Assembly (NCBI GenBank): GCA_030789695.1
Contig: CM061136.1
Span: forward strand, 136,350,448-136,414,447
Source: Scilla litardierei
Lineage: Eukaryota > Streptophyta > Magnoliopsida > Asparagales > Asparagaceae
DNA length: 64,000 nucleotides
Direction: 5' to 3'
How positions within the stretch are numbered: the first letter of the stretch is position 1; every line of letters begins with the position of its first letter. The notes under the pieces are model-generated. The model searched no databases. It saw only the letters and a list, made by a program, of their open reading frames with translations, and was not told the origin of the DNA. Both the position numbers and the translations under genes were made by a program. This document shows, piece by piece, positions 31,750 through 43,155 of the stretch.

Positions 31750-33193
31750 TGATGGGTTTTTTGGGTCCTTAGGGCCATAAATACGACGTCTGGCCTAAGT
31801 CGGACGGATGAAGTTATCAAAACAGCAGCGGAAAATAGACTTAAAACAGTTTTAAGTTAAAGCCCTAAAGGGAACATACCCTAGCCAAGATCTCTACTAT
31901 CCCAGGTTGGGTTCGACCAACCCCTAAGAATAGAATATCTAACATATGCAATTTATAAACGCATGCTTAATTTAAACTACATATCTTTCACTTCGTTTCC
32001 GCAGAATACGAAGCGTCGTTTTCAGCAACACTTCTTTGGCCCCGGGCCGCTTCTCCCGAGCCGAACCGCGTCCCGAGCTGCAACTTGTCCCGAGCTGAAC
32101 CGCTTCCCAAACCACACCGTGTCCAGATGCGAGCAACACCCTTGTTGCTGAGCCAACCATGCACTGAAGAAGATTTCACCTTGAGTGGATCCTCCGTCAA
32201 GACTTCGGATCCGATTCAAGCTCCTTCGTAACTTTGCTAGAGGCCGAACAGGAGCAAGGAAGAAATTTAGTGAGAAAAAGAATATTTATTTTAAGCTCAG
32301 ATCTGGGCTTGCTCATGTTTAATGGAGCTACCTAGATCTGGAGCTTGGGACGAGTTTCAAGGAGGGGAGTAGGCCCCTATTTATATAGGCGGCTGACCCC
32401 TCCCCTTTACTCCATATCCGATGTGGGACAAAAAAATTTGGGAGAAAAATTAATTAAAGTTTGCCTTTCACAAAGGCCAAACTTTGGTGAATTTTTCCTC
32501 CCTCACCGTTAGGCTTCACAAGTGATACAACCTATCAAATCGAAGAGGGTTGAACGGTGAACATATAGGTTCAAACGACACTAAATTCCAACTTCGTTTG
32601 ACCCCTCAAACATTGTCTCAAATTTGCCCAAAACATTGATTTTTGCAAAAAAAAATGCAGTCGTCACAATTTTGCCCCCAATCCTAGGCTGGGTTGGGCC
32701 CACCCGCATCCAGCAAGCGGATCTGGGGCTGGGTGCCCACCCCAGCCCATTGGGCAGGTTAGACCCGCGCAGGGGCGTGCGGGTCAGGCGCCCGCCCATG
32801 CGAGCATGCCCGACTCGCCCAGCCTTGGTCGGGCTGGCCCGCCCCTGGGCTGGGCACCCATGCCCAAAATGGGCATGTGCACCCAGCCCAGTTGGGCTGG
32901 TGCGCCCAATCCCCATGGGACTGGGCTACGGTTGTTTTTGCTCTAAATCCTTCGTTTGGCGTCTGTTTTGGACACCGTGCGAAGCTGGGTTTAGACTGGT
33001 ACGTTTACAACATCCAAATAACCTTTTCTACGTGTTTATTATATTAAATATATATGTAAACAATTTACGACACATTTAATACCCTTTGCAACATATGCAA
33101 AATCACCACATCTAATATATTGCAAACTCTTTGCGACTTATAAAATCCATTTGCATCCAATACAAATGAACTGAGGGCATACATCCCCCAACA
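31750..33193 (-). repeat. Copia element K, 5' LTR
   Basis: 1,444 bp, pair of the truncated LTR at 1-1,124. On the minus strand it starts TGTTGGGGGATGTATGCC and ends CCCATCA. TATA box CTATATAAATAG at 32,378-32,389 (minus). GC-rich GGGCTGGG-type sequence at 32,690-32,935. The right flank 33,194-33,198 is CTCCG; the matching left duplication is outside the window. Confidence 0.85.
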
Positions 33194-33199
33194 CTCCGC

Positions 33200-34996
33200 C
33201 CGCTCCCTCATGGCAGATTGCTCGGCTTCTCTCTTACGAGACTCTCATAAGTATTGTTTGAGCTGTTGAATGTGATTCAGTCTCAATTTGCACAGAAGTC
33301 TAATATTAGCCAGCTCAGCCTGAGACTTCTCCACGACCAACTTGACAGCCTCCAGGGTGACCTCGTGATTGGCCACCACCGGAGCATGTCGATGCAATGC
33401 AGCAGTTGCCACGAGAGCCTGCAAACAACGCACGATAGTCAACATCCATGCTTGCCTCACCTACAGTTGAGGATGGTGCAATAATTACCTGAACACTGGC
33501 ATGAACGTCTATCGACGCAAGCCACTCATAATTGACCCTCTCCACGACAGCCATGTCCCGTAGAAGGGTCGCATTTTCAGCAATGCGGGAGGCAGTCCCG
33601 CAGTCAAGAAGGGCAGAATCTTCTCACCTCATCGAAAACTCCGGTTGAACGAGCTCCTCCACGGAGCAGTCAACTGGAGTCTGGTGAGATCGACTCTGTA
33701 GCAAAATCGGCCTGAATTCATCAGAAATGTCTTCAGACAATTGTATAGGAGGGAACACACACCCCATGCCAAGAATCCTCGTGCAGAAGGAGCTCCGGAT
33801 GGACCTGGGTCTTCCCCGAGTCTCCCTCTAGAGGAATACACATATCCTACTGGGAGACCTGCTCCACAGCTTCATTTGACCCAGACCCCCTCTCCTACTA
33901 GGAGACCTGCTCCGCAGCTTTATTCGACCCAGACAGCTTCGAGTCGCTGAGAAGAAGTCGTCGCCTCCTCTTACTCCCATTAAGTGCAACCACTTCAAAT
34001 TCAGAGGCAGGCTTTTCCTTCTTCTTATGCTGGAGACGGGCCACCTGAGCAGCCCTCTCGACAACAACGGGTCGATCCTCTGACATTGGGCCATCCTTTC
34101 CCCCACAATCGGCACCCGAGGAGATAACACGCTCACCTTCACATCTCTAATGGAAGCCTCAATTGCCTACCTCAACGCAGGATCCACCTGATAATCCACA
34201 CCGGCCATACCGACAGAAGAAACAAACAAGTTAAGTCAAAGAACGAGGGTCGAACAGTTGGCAGGCACGATCGAACCAACCTTTTGTTCACACGGTCCGA
34301 TGCAACACGTCGTCAGACCACAGCCACTTTGTCTTCCTCATGTTCTCTAGCAGACTCGTTAATGTGTCGGCGGCTTCTTTCTTCTCCCTAGTCAGAGGCT
34401 TATGCTCGGCGTGGCCTAAGTCAGGGGCACCCCAGCCGGTGCAGAAGCTTGCCTCTCCTTGGAAGACCACAAACACGAACTCCTCTCTCTATTTGGGATT
34501 ATAGGAGGGGAGGTCGTCAAACAGCTTCCTGCCTCGACGGACCGTTATCGTGTACCAGCATGGGGTCTTGAGGGGATGGATCGAAAAGAAGTAATTGAAC
34601 AGTCTCATGGGCGGTTCAATTCCCTTCATCGTACACAGAGCTATAAAGCCCATCAGCATGCCAATGGCATTCGGCATCAACTAGCATAGGGAAATATTCG
34701 GGGTGCACAAGAAGTACCGCATGAAGGGATGCATGGGAAATCAAAGGCCTCGTTGGAAGGCTTTGACATATACCCTCACTTCCCAAACGCCGGGACGATG
34801 GACCCTCTCATCCCTCACATGCATGCAGATTCGGTAATCTAGGCAGATGTAGTTCCTCTGAAGCTCGGGGATCTGGTCGGCTCCGACTATGGACCTCAGA
34901 TTAGTGAGCAACACTGGCTCCATAACCCCTTACCTGTTGTTCTGCATGATGGTGACCAAGCTCCTCTCAAAGGCGAGGATGGAAGACAAAGCCATT
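33200..34996 (-). pseudogene. Antisense ORF of a Tat/Retand-like element (Transposase_28-type), decayed
   Basis: A broken frame opposite in strand to the LTR that follows it (35,291-36,028, plus strand). From 34,996: MALSSILAFERSLVTIMQNN, then GVWEVRVYVKAFQRGL, RFPMHPFMRYFL, then AIGMLMGFIALCTMKGIEPP and FNYFFSIHPLKT with TVRRGRKLFDDLPS. These match the layout of the plant 'putative gypsy type transposon' domain (Transposase_28). The downstream part (to 33,200) has a basic segment and a likely coiled coil (LVVEKSQAELANIRLL). Antisense ORFs near the 3' end are known from Retand-type elements. At least six stops or frame changes. Function unknown. Confidence 0.6.
33846..33946. repeat. Tandem duplication, two units of about 52 bp
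   Basis: Two adjacent copies sharing CTACTGGGAGACCTGCTCC or CTACTAGGAGACCTGCTCC followed by CAGCTT and GACCCAGAC. Lies inside the antisense ORF relic and would encode a duplicated peptide. Confidence 0.6.
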
Positions 34997-35278
34997 TCTT
35001 TCGAAGGAAGAAAATCTAAATCAAGTAAAATGAAGAAGATATATTTGCATTCTATCGCTGGAACTGTCTTATATCGACGAGGCGACGACCGCATGATGAA
35101 CCACGCATCGAAGATCCGAGGACTCTGAATGTCTCGGATTTCGAACCAACAAGTCATCCGAATCGACGAGGTGGGTGTTTTGGAGCATGAAACTTGAGTG
35201 CTAATTTCTCGACTACCTTACCCCATTAATGTGATGTAACGTCGCTTGACTTCATAGGCAAATCCTTTGAGGTCGTGC
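34997..35278. other. Spacer between antisense ORF and 3' LTR
   Basis: No gene. It separates the start of the antisense ORF from the polypurine tract of the presumed plus-strand element. Confidence 0.4.
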
Positions 35279-36028
35279 GACGAGGGTCATTGTTGAATCA
35301 TTGGGTCGACACTCGAGATGACTCGATCGTCGGATGACTAGGACCCACAGGGCCCACAAGAGAAGCCCAATATCGACTCGGTCAAAGCCCACTGGACAGT
35401 CGACCGTTGCACTCCCCTCACTCGAACGTGGGATTAAAGACGAGCCCGTGACTAGCGGGAACGTGGGCAACATTCACTCCTATTAAAGGGGGAAGATCTT
35501 GGAACCATAATGGGTAACCATTATCCCCCCAACGTCACTGAAGAGACATAAGAGGTCTATAAAAACCGTAGGGTTCCAATTCCCAAGGTACGAGATCTAA
35601 TACATAGACTCTACTCTTTCAGCATATAATTCTACCGCTAAAGAGCTTGCGACGACAAATCTGAGACGAACCTCTGTGGGTCGATCTCAGCTGCTCCAAG
35701 CTCCCTCCCATCCTTAAGTTCCCATACTAACTTAATCATCGGAGGGGATTTGGGTCGGGACCCAGATCCGACCCCACTAACGTGTCTCTGTGGTGTAGAT
35801 CGACTTGTCTCCATCTTCCACGAGAGTCGTTTCCGGGCTTCCCAATCTCGAACGATCGACTTACAAGCTGTCCGAAGGTCGATCGAGCACCGCATCCCAA
35901 CCAACCTACATCATCAAATCCTAGTTCTTCCCACCTAGGGTCCCACCTCGCAAGCTGACGATGCTCCGCCTCAGCACGAAGGGCCCACGTCAGCTTGACA
36001 ACTGTCTTGGTCATTTTTGGCCCTAACA
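35279..36028 (+). repeat. Tat/Retand-like LTR R1 with polypurine tract
   Basis: LTR of about 738 bp (35,291-36,028), TGTTGAATC to CCTAACA, preceded by a purine-rich tract (GCGACGAGGGTCAT). A plus-strand TATA box CTATAAAAA lies at 35,557-35,565. It carries the ATCGGAGGGGATTTGGGTCGG segment type that is shared with R2 and R3 and is familiar from Tat-type LTRs. No primer site follows it, so it is a 3' LTR or a truncated piece. With the antisense ORF to its left this fits the 3' end of a Retand-like element. Confidence 0.6.
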
Positions 36029-36051
36029 CTATCCGTTTCCGCAATTAGTAT

Positions 36052-36060
36052 TAAAATGTA
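36052..36060. other. Target site duplication of MITE, left
   Basis: TAAAATGTA, 9 bp, repeated exactly at 36,483-36,491. Nine bases is the size made by Mutator-like transposases. Confidence 0.85.
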
Positions 36061-36482
36061 GGGGTTTTAGCATATTTGTCCCTTAAATCTTGCGTATTTT
36101 GATATCTGTCCCTCAAATCTTCATATTTGCCCTCAAGTCCCTCAAAAGTTAGTATTTAACCTTAATAGTCCCTCTCACTAACTATCTGTTAAAATCCCAA
36201 CGGAAATGGGAATATTCCGTTAGTATTTAACCTTAATTTGCCCTCAAGTCCCTCAAAAGTTAGTATTTAACCTTAATAGTCCCTTAAATTTTGAACGTTA
36301 ACCTTAATAGTCCCTTAATTTAACGGAATATTCTCATTTCCGTTAAGATTTTAACAGATAGTTAGTGAGAGGGACTATTAAGGTTAAATACTAACTTTTG
36401 AGGGACTTGAGGGCAAATAAGAAGATTTGAGGGACGGATATCAAAATACGCAAGATTTAAGGGACGAATATGCTAAAAACCC
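36061..36482. mobile_element. Mutator-type MITE with long terminal inverted repeats
   Basis: 422 bp, almost entirely one imperfect hairpin. The left arm (about 36,061-36,222) starts GGGGTTTTAGCATAT and the right arm (about 36,322-36,482) ends ATATGCTAAAAACCC. Arms contain the repeated phrases CTATTAAGGTTAAATACT and GAGGGACTTGAGGGCAAAT. The loop holds a partial duplication of the left arm. No coding capacity. Exact 9-bp duplications on both sides. It lies 23 bp from the end of LTR R1. Inference: mobilised in trans by a Mutator-like transposase. Confidence 0.85.
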
Positions 36483-36491
36483 TAAAATGTA
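36483..36491. other. Target site duplication of MITE, right
   Basis: TAAAATGTA, identical to 36,052-36,060. Confidence 0.85.
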
Positions 36492-37984
36492 TAGCTTCCT
36501 TTCTTTTTGATATGGGTCTAAAACTTCGTCTATTTACCTTTTATTTCTTTTCCCTTCTAGATAATCAAATTTTTTATTAAAAAAATTAACATTATTTAAT
36601 GCACAGTCACGCAGATGGAACCATACGTTTTGAAGCTAACTATAGTACAAATAGGTAAAAGCAAAACCCCGAAAATGGAAAAAAGAAGAAGGAATCATTA
36701 CTTTTTGTTTAGGTACGTAACTGTTAAATATTTTGCAAATTTTTTGACACTGTAATCATGCTCATTAAGTTGTCCAAAGGTTGTTGGTAATATGACATGT
36801 CTAATATTGGTTAATTATTAACACAATTGCATAGCTAATCAAATTTAGCGTATCATAATATGACTCTTTCTTCTCGTTTGAGAAATCTTAAAATTGGATT
36901 CTCCGGTTTATGGTGAGTGAAAATTTAGTCGAAGCAGAATACATCCAATTTTTTTTAAAATTCTCTCTTAACCTTACACGTTAATTTGGGTGTGAAAAAT
37001 TGGAGTTAGGAAAAATGACACATTAAAAGAAAAAATGGGACAAAAAATCTCGGAAGAAACACGATTCATCAAAATTTTATTTGCACGTGCACGTGCGTAC
37101 GTGGATGCATGCATGCGTGGAAAATGAGCAAAAATAGATTTTTTCCTTTCGAAATCAAGAAATAGTAAATCAAATATCATGGGGCGGTTTATTATTTGCC
37201 TATGCTCCTTTTTTTATTTTGTTTTTATCCCATGATTGGGATCATGATTGTGATTTAACAGCGACAAGCCTTTTTCAGATTCAATGGATGGTCAAACAGT
37301 GTGAGATTTGTGCTGAGAGGATTGCATTGAGAATTTAGAGTTGTCTTCCATTAGTGGGTCTCCATCAATTTTCACGTTGATTGCAATTAAATGACCAAAA
37401 AGTTTCAGACACCTTGCACTTATTACTTATATATCTCTTAATGTGTATTTTGCACTTAATATCCACAAGATGCTTCTGTAAAATCTTAAATGCCCTTATC
37501 TAGAAAAAAGTTTAATGTCTAAATATTTCTCGCATCTCAAGCTGTGAAAAACAAAGCAAAAACCCTAAATTTAATAGTTTGTGTATGTATGCTATCGTAG
37601 ATCACATATTTGATGGAGATTGACCTTCCTGTCGGTGGCCTGCTGATATGACCCTCTCACAATCTACACAGATGAACATGTCTAAGGTGGGTTGGGATTC
37701 TCCTCTAACCACATATGATTCTAAAGTTAGAGCTTGTTGATAGAGAGAACGATATGAATAAGAAGGAAGAGTGATACTATGGTTTTAAGAGAGATTTGTA
37801 TCGCAATGGCTTGAATTGACTTGTTAAAATCCCGTTGATCTCTTAATTTTATGTAGGATGAGAGTTCGTGAATCTATTTACCAATGCTAATTGAGTCTAA
37901 TTCTTACTTAGAGTGGTTACATAACATTAATAAGTTTTGGGAAAATAAGTGGGCCATTGGAGATTTAATCTTGTATTTAAACTA
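36492..37984. other. AT-rich stretch without recognisable features
   Basis: About 1.5 kb of AT-rich sequence. I see no convincing frame, repeat pair or element end. It may be the only relatively unique DNA of the window. Confidence 0.5.
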
Positions 37985-38697
37985 GCGAAACCCTAAAGCC
38001 CAGTACAATCAACAGCTAGCCCACAGTGCTGGCCCGATAGCCCGATGTCCTCACGTGCAGCCGGTCATCCCTCCAGTTAAGACGCCAGCTAGGCTGATCG
38101 TTGGATTCCTTCATCAACGCCGACCATTAAGCTCGTTTTTAATGAGGGTATTCAATGCTTGACCGATTCAGCTCCCTCATCATTATCGACAGCTCAGGCT
38201 AAAGCAATAAAGCGTCATAAAGGCTCGGACGTTACGCTCTAATGTCTCCTGCCGGTAAGTAACCTCTCAAGCAATGAGAGATATTGTTTCAATTCTTCTG
38301 ACTCCACATTCTCATTTTCTTATAACCACTAAAAGTTAGGTATTCCTAAACTTGGCATCTGCTCCACCTTATACATTACCTCCCTAGCTCGACACGATAA
38401 CTAGTGGATGATCTATCAACAGGTCGGACATAGTTAACCCGAGCCTCCTTAAGTCATCTATTGACTTAAGGATCGGATGGAATTAGGTCGGACCCCCGAT
38501 CCGACCCCTAATGAGCTCTTTGTACTGCAGACACTTCAGAGATAGCCCAGACCCGACTCCAATATCTCGGATCAAAGCTCCTTCAGACCGTAGTCAGCTC
38601 ACCCAGTGCCTAGCCAACTGTCCACGTCATCCCACGTCAGCTACTACAGCGAATTCATTTTCCAACAATTTCTGTGGTGAGAAAACACATGTTAACA
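37985..38697 (+). repeat. Tat-like LTR R2 (5' LTR, left border approximate)
   Basis: Ends GTTAACA and is followed two bases later by a primer-site-like sequence, so it is a plus-strand 5' LTR. A TATA-like TTCTTATAACC lies near 38,317. The segment TGACTTAAGGATCGGATGG and the TCGGACCCCCGATCCGACCCC-like part match R1 and R3. The left border is a guess from where similarity and GC content change. Confidence 0.55.
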
Positions 38698-38699
38698 AC

Positions 38700-38717
38700 T
38701 GGCGTCGTCTGTGAGAA
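38700..38717 (+). other. Primer binding site of R2
   Basis: TGGCGTCGTCTGTGAGAA, one or two changes from the TGGCGCCGTCTGTGGGAA form typical for Tat-type plant elements. The changes are C-to-T or G-to-A. Confidence 0.7.
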
Positions 38718-38749
38718 GAGAGTCGACATCCACAACTTTAACCACACTG

Positions 38750-38964
38750 ATGATGACTCAACCCACCAACCAAGTGCCTGAAAGGCTAGTTACCACAGAG
38801 GAGGCATTGGCCAGACAAGCACACAGAGATACTCTAGTCATACATGACGACCTATAAGAGCTATTAGGGTTACTCAAGCCAGAAGAAATTCCAGAGATAT
38901 TTTTGTCCATCCTTGGAATGCAGAGAACCCGCGAAGGTATTATTGGTACAACACAATTGAACTG
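38750..38964 (+). pseudogene. gag: Tat-like gag start fragment
   Basis: Begins MMTQPTNQVPERLVTTEEAL 33 bp after the primer site, where gag should start, and runs 72 codons with one stop (about 38,852) to a stop at 38,964. The rest of gag is missing; similarity to an element stops soon after. No domain is recognisable; assignment rests on position and on the Glu/Gln-rich opening seen in such elements. Confidence 0.45.
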
Positions 38965-39136
38965 AGTAAACAAATACATTGTTTTTACATTTCGATTCTA
39001 CTGTTTTTTTTCAAAGAAATATTATATCTTGCTGACATAATAGCTCCAAAAGAATACTAATAAGAAGACATTAAACAGCTTCTCCAATTTCACTTTCTTT
39101 CGAGCGTATAGGATTTGCCAGAAGACTTCACAGGTT
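38965..39136. other. Short AT-rich spacer
   Basis: No feature recognised between the gag fragment and the tandem array. Confidence 0.4.
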
Positions 39137-39506
39137 GGTCGGCTGTAGGACAGGGGGCCACTACCCTTGCACATCAACCTAGTTATCTGGCGACTGTAGG
39201 TCGGGTGTCATTCCTCTCGCAGGCTGATCCAGCTAAAGTTCGACTGAAGGTCGGAGGGCCACTCCCCTCATGGGCCGATTTAGATCTACGTTGGCTGAAG
39301 GTCGGGAGGTCACTCCCCTCGCGGCTGACCTAGCTCTACTTCGGTTGTAGGTCTAGTGTCCAACCCCCACACAGACTGACCTATCTCTGCCTCGGCTATA
39401 GGTTAGGGGATATGTCTGGGGGCCACTCCCCTCACGGGCTGACCTACCTCTGGATAGGCTGTAGGTTGGGGGCTAATCCCCTCATGAGCTGACCTAGCTA
39501 TACGAT
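39137..39506. repeat. Degenerate tandem array, about 50-bp unit, seven units
   Basis: Seven units each built as GGCTGTAGGTCGG, then GGGCCACTCCCCTC, then GGGCTGACCTAGCTCTA, with units starting near 39,137, 39,190, 39,241, 39,292, 39,342, 39,392 and 39,454. Retand-type elements are known for amplified tandem repeats in their 3' part, which fits the neighbouring LTR-like sequence. Confidence 0.75.
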
Positions 39507-40264
39507 CATGATCACTTCTCTCTCATGTATACCACATCACCTGACATCAACCTTTGCAGTGGTTGAGCTCAGGAGATGTAGGCCATTGATACAACACTGG
39601 TCCAATGGATAAGCTAGGCTCAATTATTTTGTGCATGCTTGGGAGATGCTTGTAGTCATGGCATTTATGACATCTATGGCCTAAACTGTTAGGCTTTCTC
39701 ACTTATGGGGTACCATCAATGGTGACCGTTTTCTCCAGTTTATGCTGGCTATTAGCCCGTCTTCAATGGCAATAACTTGGAAATAATAAAGGATCACCTC
39801 GCCTATAAAAAGTCTCCCAACAATGGGAGAAGGGGGCGAATAATTTCGGCTACATCTTACGGTCCCTCTCACAGGCAATCTCTTGAATAAGCTCGGGTCA
39901 CATGAGCCTCACACGATTCCAGACGCTCACAAGAACAGTGAAGATTAGACAGTCTGAAACGACTTCAGACTATTCATGTGTCTTCTAAACAGGACCTTCT
40001 CTGACCTAAGCACTACATGCTCTCTTTAGCTCAGCGTGACAACTACTGGCGAGTATGCCTAATAGATTGGCCTTAGTTGCCCCAAGCCTCCTTTGAGTAA
40101 CATGCTGACTTAAGCATCAGAGGTGATTTGGTCGGGCCCCAGGTTCGATCCTCTCTCACGAGTTGTATGTGTTGCAGCTTGCTTAAATATAGTTCAGCTC
40201 GGATCAGAAGCTACAACTGAAAGACCCAACATACACACACCTCAGATTGGCAGATTCACACGTC
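39507..40264 (+). repeat. Tat/Retand-like LTR R3 (borders unclear)
   Basis: Contains TGACTTAAGCATCAGAGG followed by GATTTGGTCGGGCCCCAGG, matching R1 and R2, and a TATA-like CTATAAAAAG near 39,803. No primer site or polypurine tract could be fixed, so the ends are approximate. Confidence 0.45.
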
Positions 40265-41011
40265 AGTAAGTCTCCTAAATGGAGAGGGGTTCTAAATATA
40301 GAATCAGAATAAAAGAATCCCAAAAGAATGCTATTATTTAATATTGATATGGACCAAACTGAATAAACGGGCTAATAAACTCACATCTAATTAGGAGTCT
40401 AATATGACCAAATTTTTTGCAGTAACCAAAAAATTGACATGAAGTTGTTAAAATTTTTGTTAATTTAAACCTTCAAAAGACCTAACAAAAATGAAGTTCG
40501 TGGGAAAAAATTAAATCTAGATAGTTTTTAAACTAAAAACATTTGAAATTTGATTACCTCATGGTATCAACAATGAAATTTTGATTCCTGAAGAAAAATC
40601 ATATAAAAACACTTTTTAAAAGAATAATCAATAGATTAGTCAAAATCAAAGAATCTCTCTTAACTTTTTATGCTTGTATCTACTTTTTGACCACCGAAGT
40701 GACAAATTATGTTTCACCTTTTTTAATTTAATTTTTTTTTAAATATTTTAAATGATATTGGGATTTATTGAAAAATTATGTATATGAAATAATGACTAAG
40801 ATTATTTTTGTATAATGATGATTGTTAGTGAAGCTTCGAGCTAGGCCAGCCAGACCTGACGACGGGATCCACCGTGCCCGAGTATGGAAGCTAAGCATGT
40901 CCCTATGGACCACCAAAATTAGCCTGAGAGGTCAGCCCGACCGAGGTACCAACACAACTCTATAGAACCGATCTACTCTCCTCGACCCAGGTCTGTAAGC
41001 TTCCAGCAGGG
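40265..41011. other. AT-rich stretch, no gene seen
   Basis: AT-rich to about 40,830. From there GC content rises in a retroelement-like sequence leading into the tandem array. Nothing further recognised. Confidence 0.4.
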
Positions 41012-41225
41012 AAAGCCTCGACGAGGTTGGTTCCCCCTCGCTAGCAAGGACGACCTCGATGAGGTCTGCTCCTTTAGACAACTAAGCTCCACAAAGATGA
41101 CCTCCACGAAGGATGCTCCTTAGAGGCACGGCTTCTCAGCAAGGTCGACTCCCTCAGTAGCTATGCTCCAAAAGGGCGACCTCCACGAGGTCGACTCCTT
41201 ACAAACATAACTTCCCAGGGCAACC
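41012..41225. repeat. Degenerate tandem array with GACCTC..GAGGTC cores
   Basis: Four to five units of about 45-55 bp, each with an inverted core such as GACCTCGATGAGGTC, GACCTCCACGAGGTC or CCTCGACGAGG, followed by a TCCTT and GCTCC segment. Adjacent to the second antisense ORF relic, again as in Retand-type elements. Confidence 0.6.
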
Positions 41226-43083
41226 TCTGGGGCAAACACCCAAGTTTAGGTCCTTCACCTACATAATCCAAGGGTCTGTTTGCCTGACAACTCAGCTTCC
41301 ATAAATGCCATGTGCAATCTTCGAAGATCCCCTCTCCAAACCGTTACGAGCATCGACAGTAATTCTCCCCAGGTCAACCTCCTTCAGCTTCCCAATTTGG
41401 GCTTGGAGGTCGTTCTTCTCCTTCTTCCTTCTCTTCCGTCGGTGGCCAATTCTTCTTTAGCTGTCTTCTTCAAAGAAGACAAGACTTGAACACTCTCCTT
41501 AGTAACTGAACGAGCTACCTCGACAGCCAACCGTGTGCCTTTTCTTCGGCCAATGCCTTCTCCAACTTTTCCACCTTTGATGTGAGGTTAGAGACTTGAG
41601 ATGTAAGCTCAGTAGCCTTAAGCAACACCGACTTGAACTCGGCCTTCGCATCCTCAACAATCTTCTTGGCAGCCATCACCTTTTGATGTTCCCAATCAAG
41701 GATCATTTTGAGTTGGCCATCATTGCTGAGCATCATCACAACTTTGTAACCACTAATGACATCTATCCAAAGAATAGAGAAGTCAGATATAATACTTGAA
41801 CAAAACTCAAAGATAGAAGAATGGACAGGAAAAGTCGACATGTTGACTCTGCCAAACCAAATAGCATGCCAATCTTTCAGGGTCGATCTTTTGCATAAAA
41901 GAACAATCCGTTAGAAGGACGGAGTTTTTTGCTATTCAGGCTACCACCCTGCAATCGATGAAGACTGATTCGCCAGACCCTACCTTGTGAATAAGTTTGA
42001 CGAGCTCATCTTTAGGACATTCCAGGTCGACGATGATAGACTTATACAGTGGTAGTATTCAAGCTTGTGCATGCTCAAAGGGAGTTAGCTTGGTTGACTT
42101 TTGAAGAGGGAGGCCCCCATGGTCAGGAGTTTGATGACCCCGAAGTGTCAGCCGAAGCTGCAATATTGTCCAATGAGGTTCGGAGGCCCGTCCTTGCCTT
42201 TCTTCCTCTTCTTCTCAAAAAATTTAGGGTGTGCTGAAGAACGCTCCTTTCTTTCTGTAGACTTTCAACAACTTTAGCCGAACTCTCTACAATTCTAGAG
42301 GAGCTCTTATCAGTTGATGTCGAGCTCTCAACCACTGAGGCCAAATTCCTCATTGTTGTAAGCGAGCTCTCAATAACTAAAGCCGAGATATCATCAGCCT
42401 GGTTCGATCACCCGATCAATTGAACCGACTTATGCTTCTCTTTAGTTATGGGGAGAGTCAGCGGCCGACCAGACGTGCCACCCAAAAATTTCATAAACCA
42501 AGGACAAAGAAGCATATTCACATTAAAGGGCATGTTGAACTCATGTCTGTCGATCTCTGCAAAAACAGAGAAGATTAGGGTAAGCAAAGACGGGAACAAA
42601 ATCAAGCTTGTTGGCTTTACTCGGAGCCCACTATATGCTCTTCATAGTTGATCATTTAAGAAGACATGAATCGACCTCTCTTCTGCTGGTAGAGCCAATA
42701 AATGGCTGGCTGCATTCGATTCGACTTCAGAGAGATCCAATTCCATTGATGCTGAAGTGTCAAGACAACCCCAATGGGTGAGGAATAGTTCTTTACCTGT
42801 GAAGGTGATGAAAACAAAGTTGTCCTTCCAACCACGGACTTTGCTTGGAATGTCAAGGATGTTGTACGTGTTCTTTTTAGCGGTGATATAGTAGCATAAA
42901 TTTGAATAAGAAAGCTTCATTTGGAAGAAGAAATGAAAAAAGCAACAAGGTCAACACTATTTCATGTAACAAGCAAAACAGAATAAAGCTGACCAGAGAA
43001 GAAATGGAATTGAGCATTAATTGACAGAGGGATAGTTCGAGAAAGCCCAAGACTTTGAGAATGAATGGATGGAGGGGAAACAA
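41226..43083 (-). pseudogene. Second Transposase_28-type antisense ORF, decayed
   Basis: Broken minus-strand frame. From 43,083: FPLHPFILKVLGFLELSLCQ and LVSFILFCLLHE, then ITAKKNTYNILDIPSKVRGW and KDNFVFITF, matching the order of the plant gypsy-type transposon domain (PLHPF, NSW-like, FxxFF, VRGWKDxFFFV). Downstream there is an acidic and Ser-rich linker, then at 41,841-41,515 a strong coiled coil (ATELTSQVSNLTSKVEKLEK). Several stops and frame changes. It is a diverged relative of 33,200-34,996. Element E is inserted just upstream of its start. Confidence 0.6.
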
Positions 43084-43150
43084 AGTTCATCTGAAACATC
43101 TTTGAGGACATCCTGACCTCACATTTTTAGGGGAAACACATTCTTTCAGC

Positions 43151-43155
43151 ATTAT
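43151..43155. other. Left flank of element E (presumed target site duplication)
   Basis: ATTAT directly precedes the LTR. The partner cannot be checked because element F breaks the 5' LTR of E and its outer end lies beyond the window. Confidence 0.4.

Noticed and set aside
35736..36044. 102-codon minus-strand frame in LTR R1
   Set aside because: It runs antisense through an LTR and past its end; no domain and no counterpart in R2 or R3.
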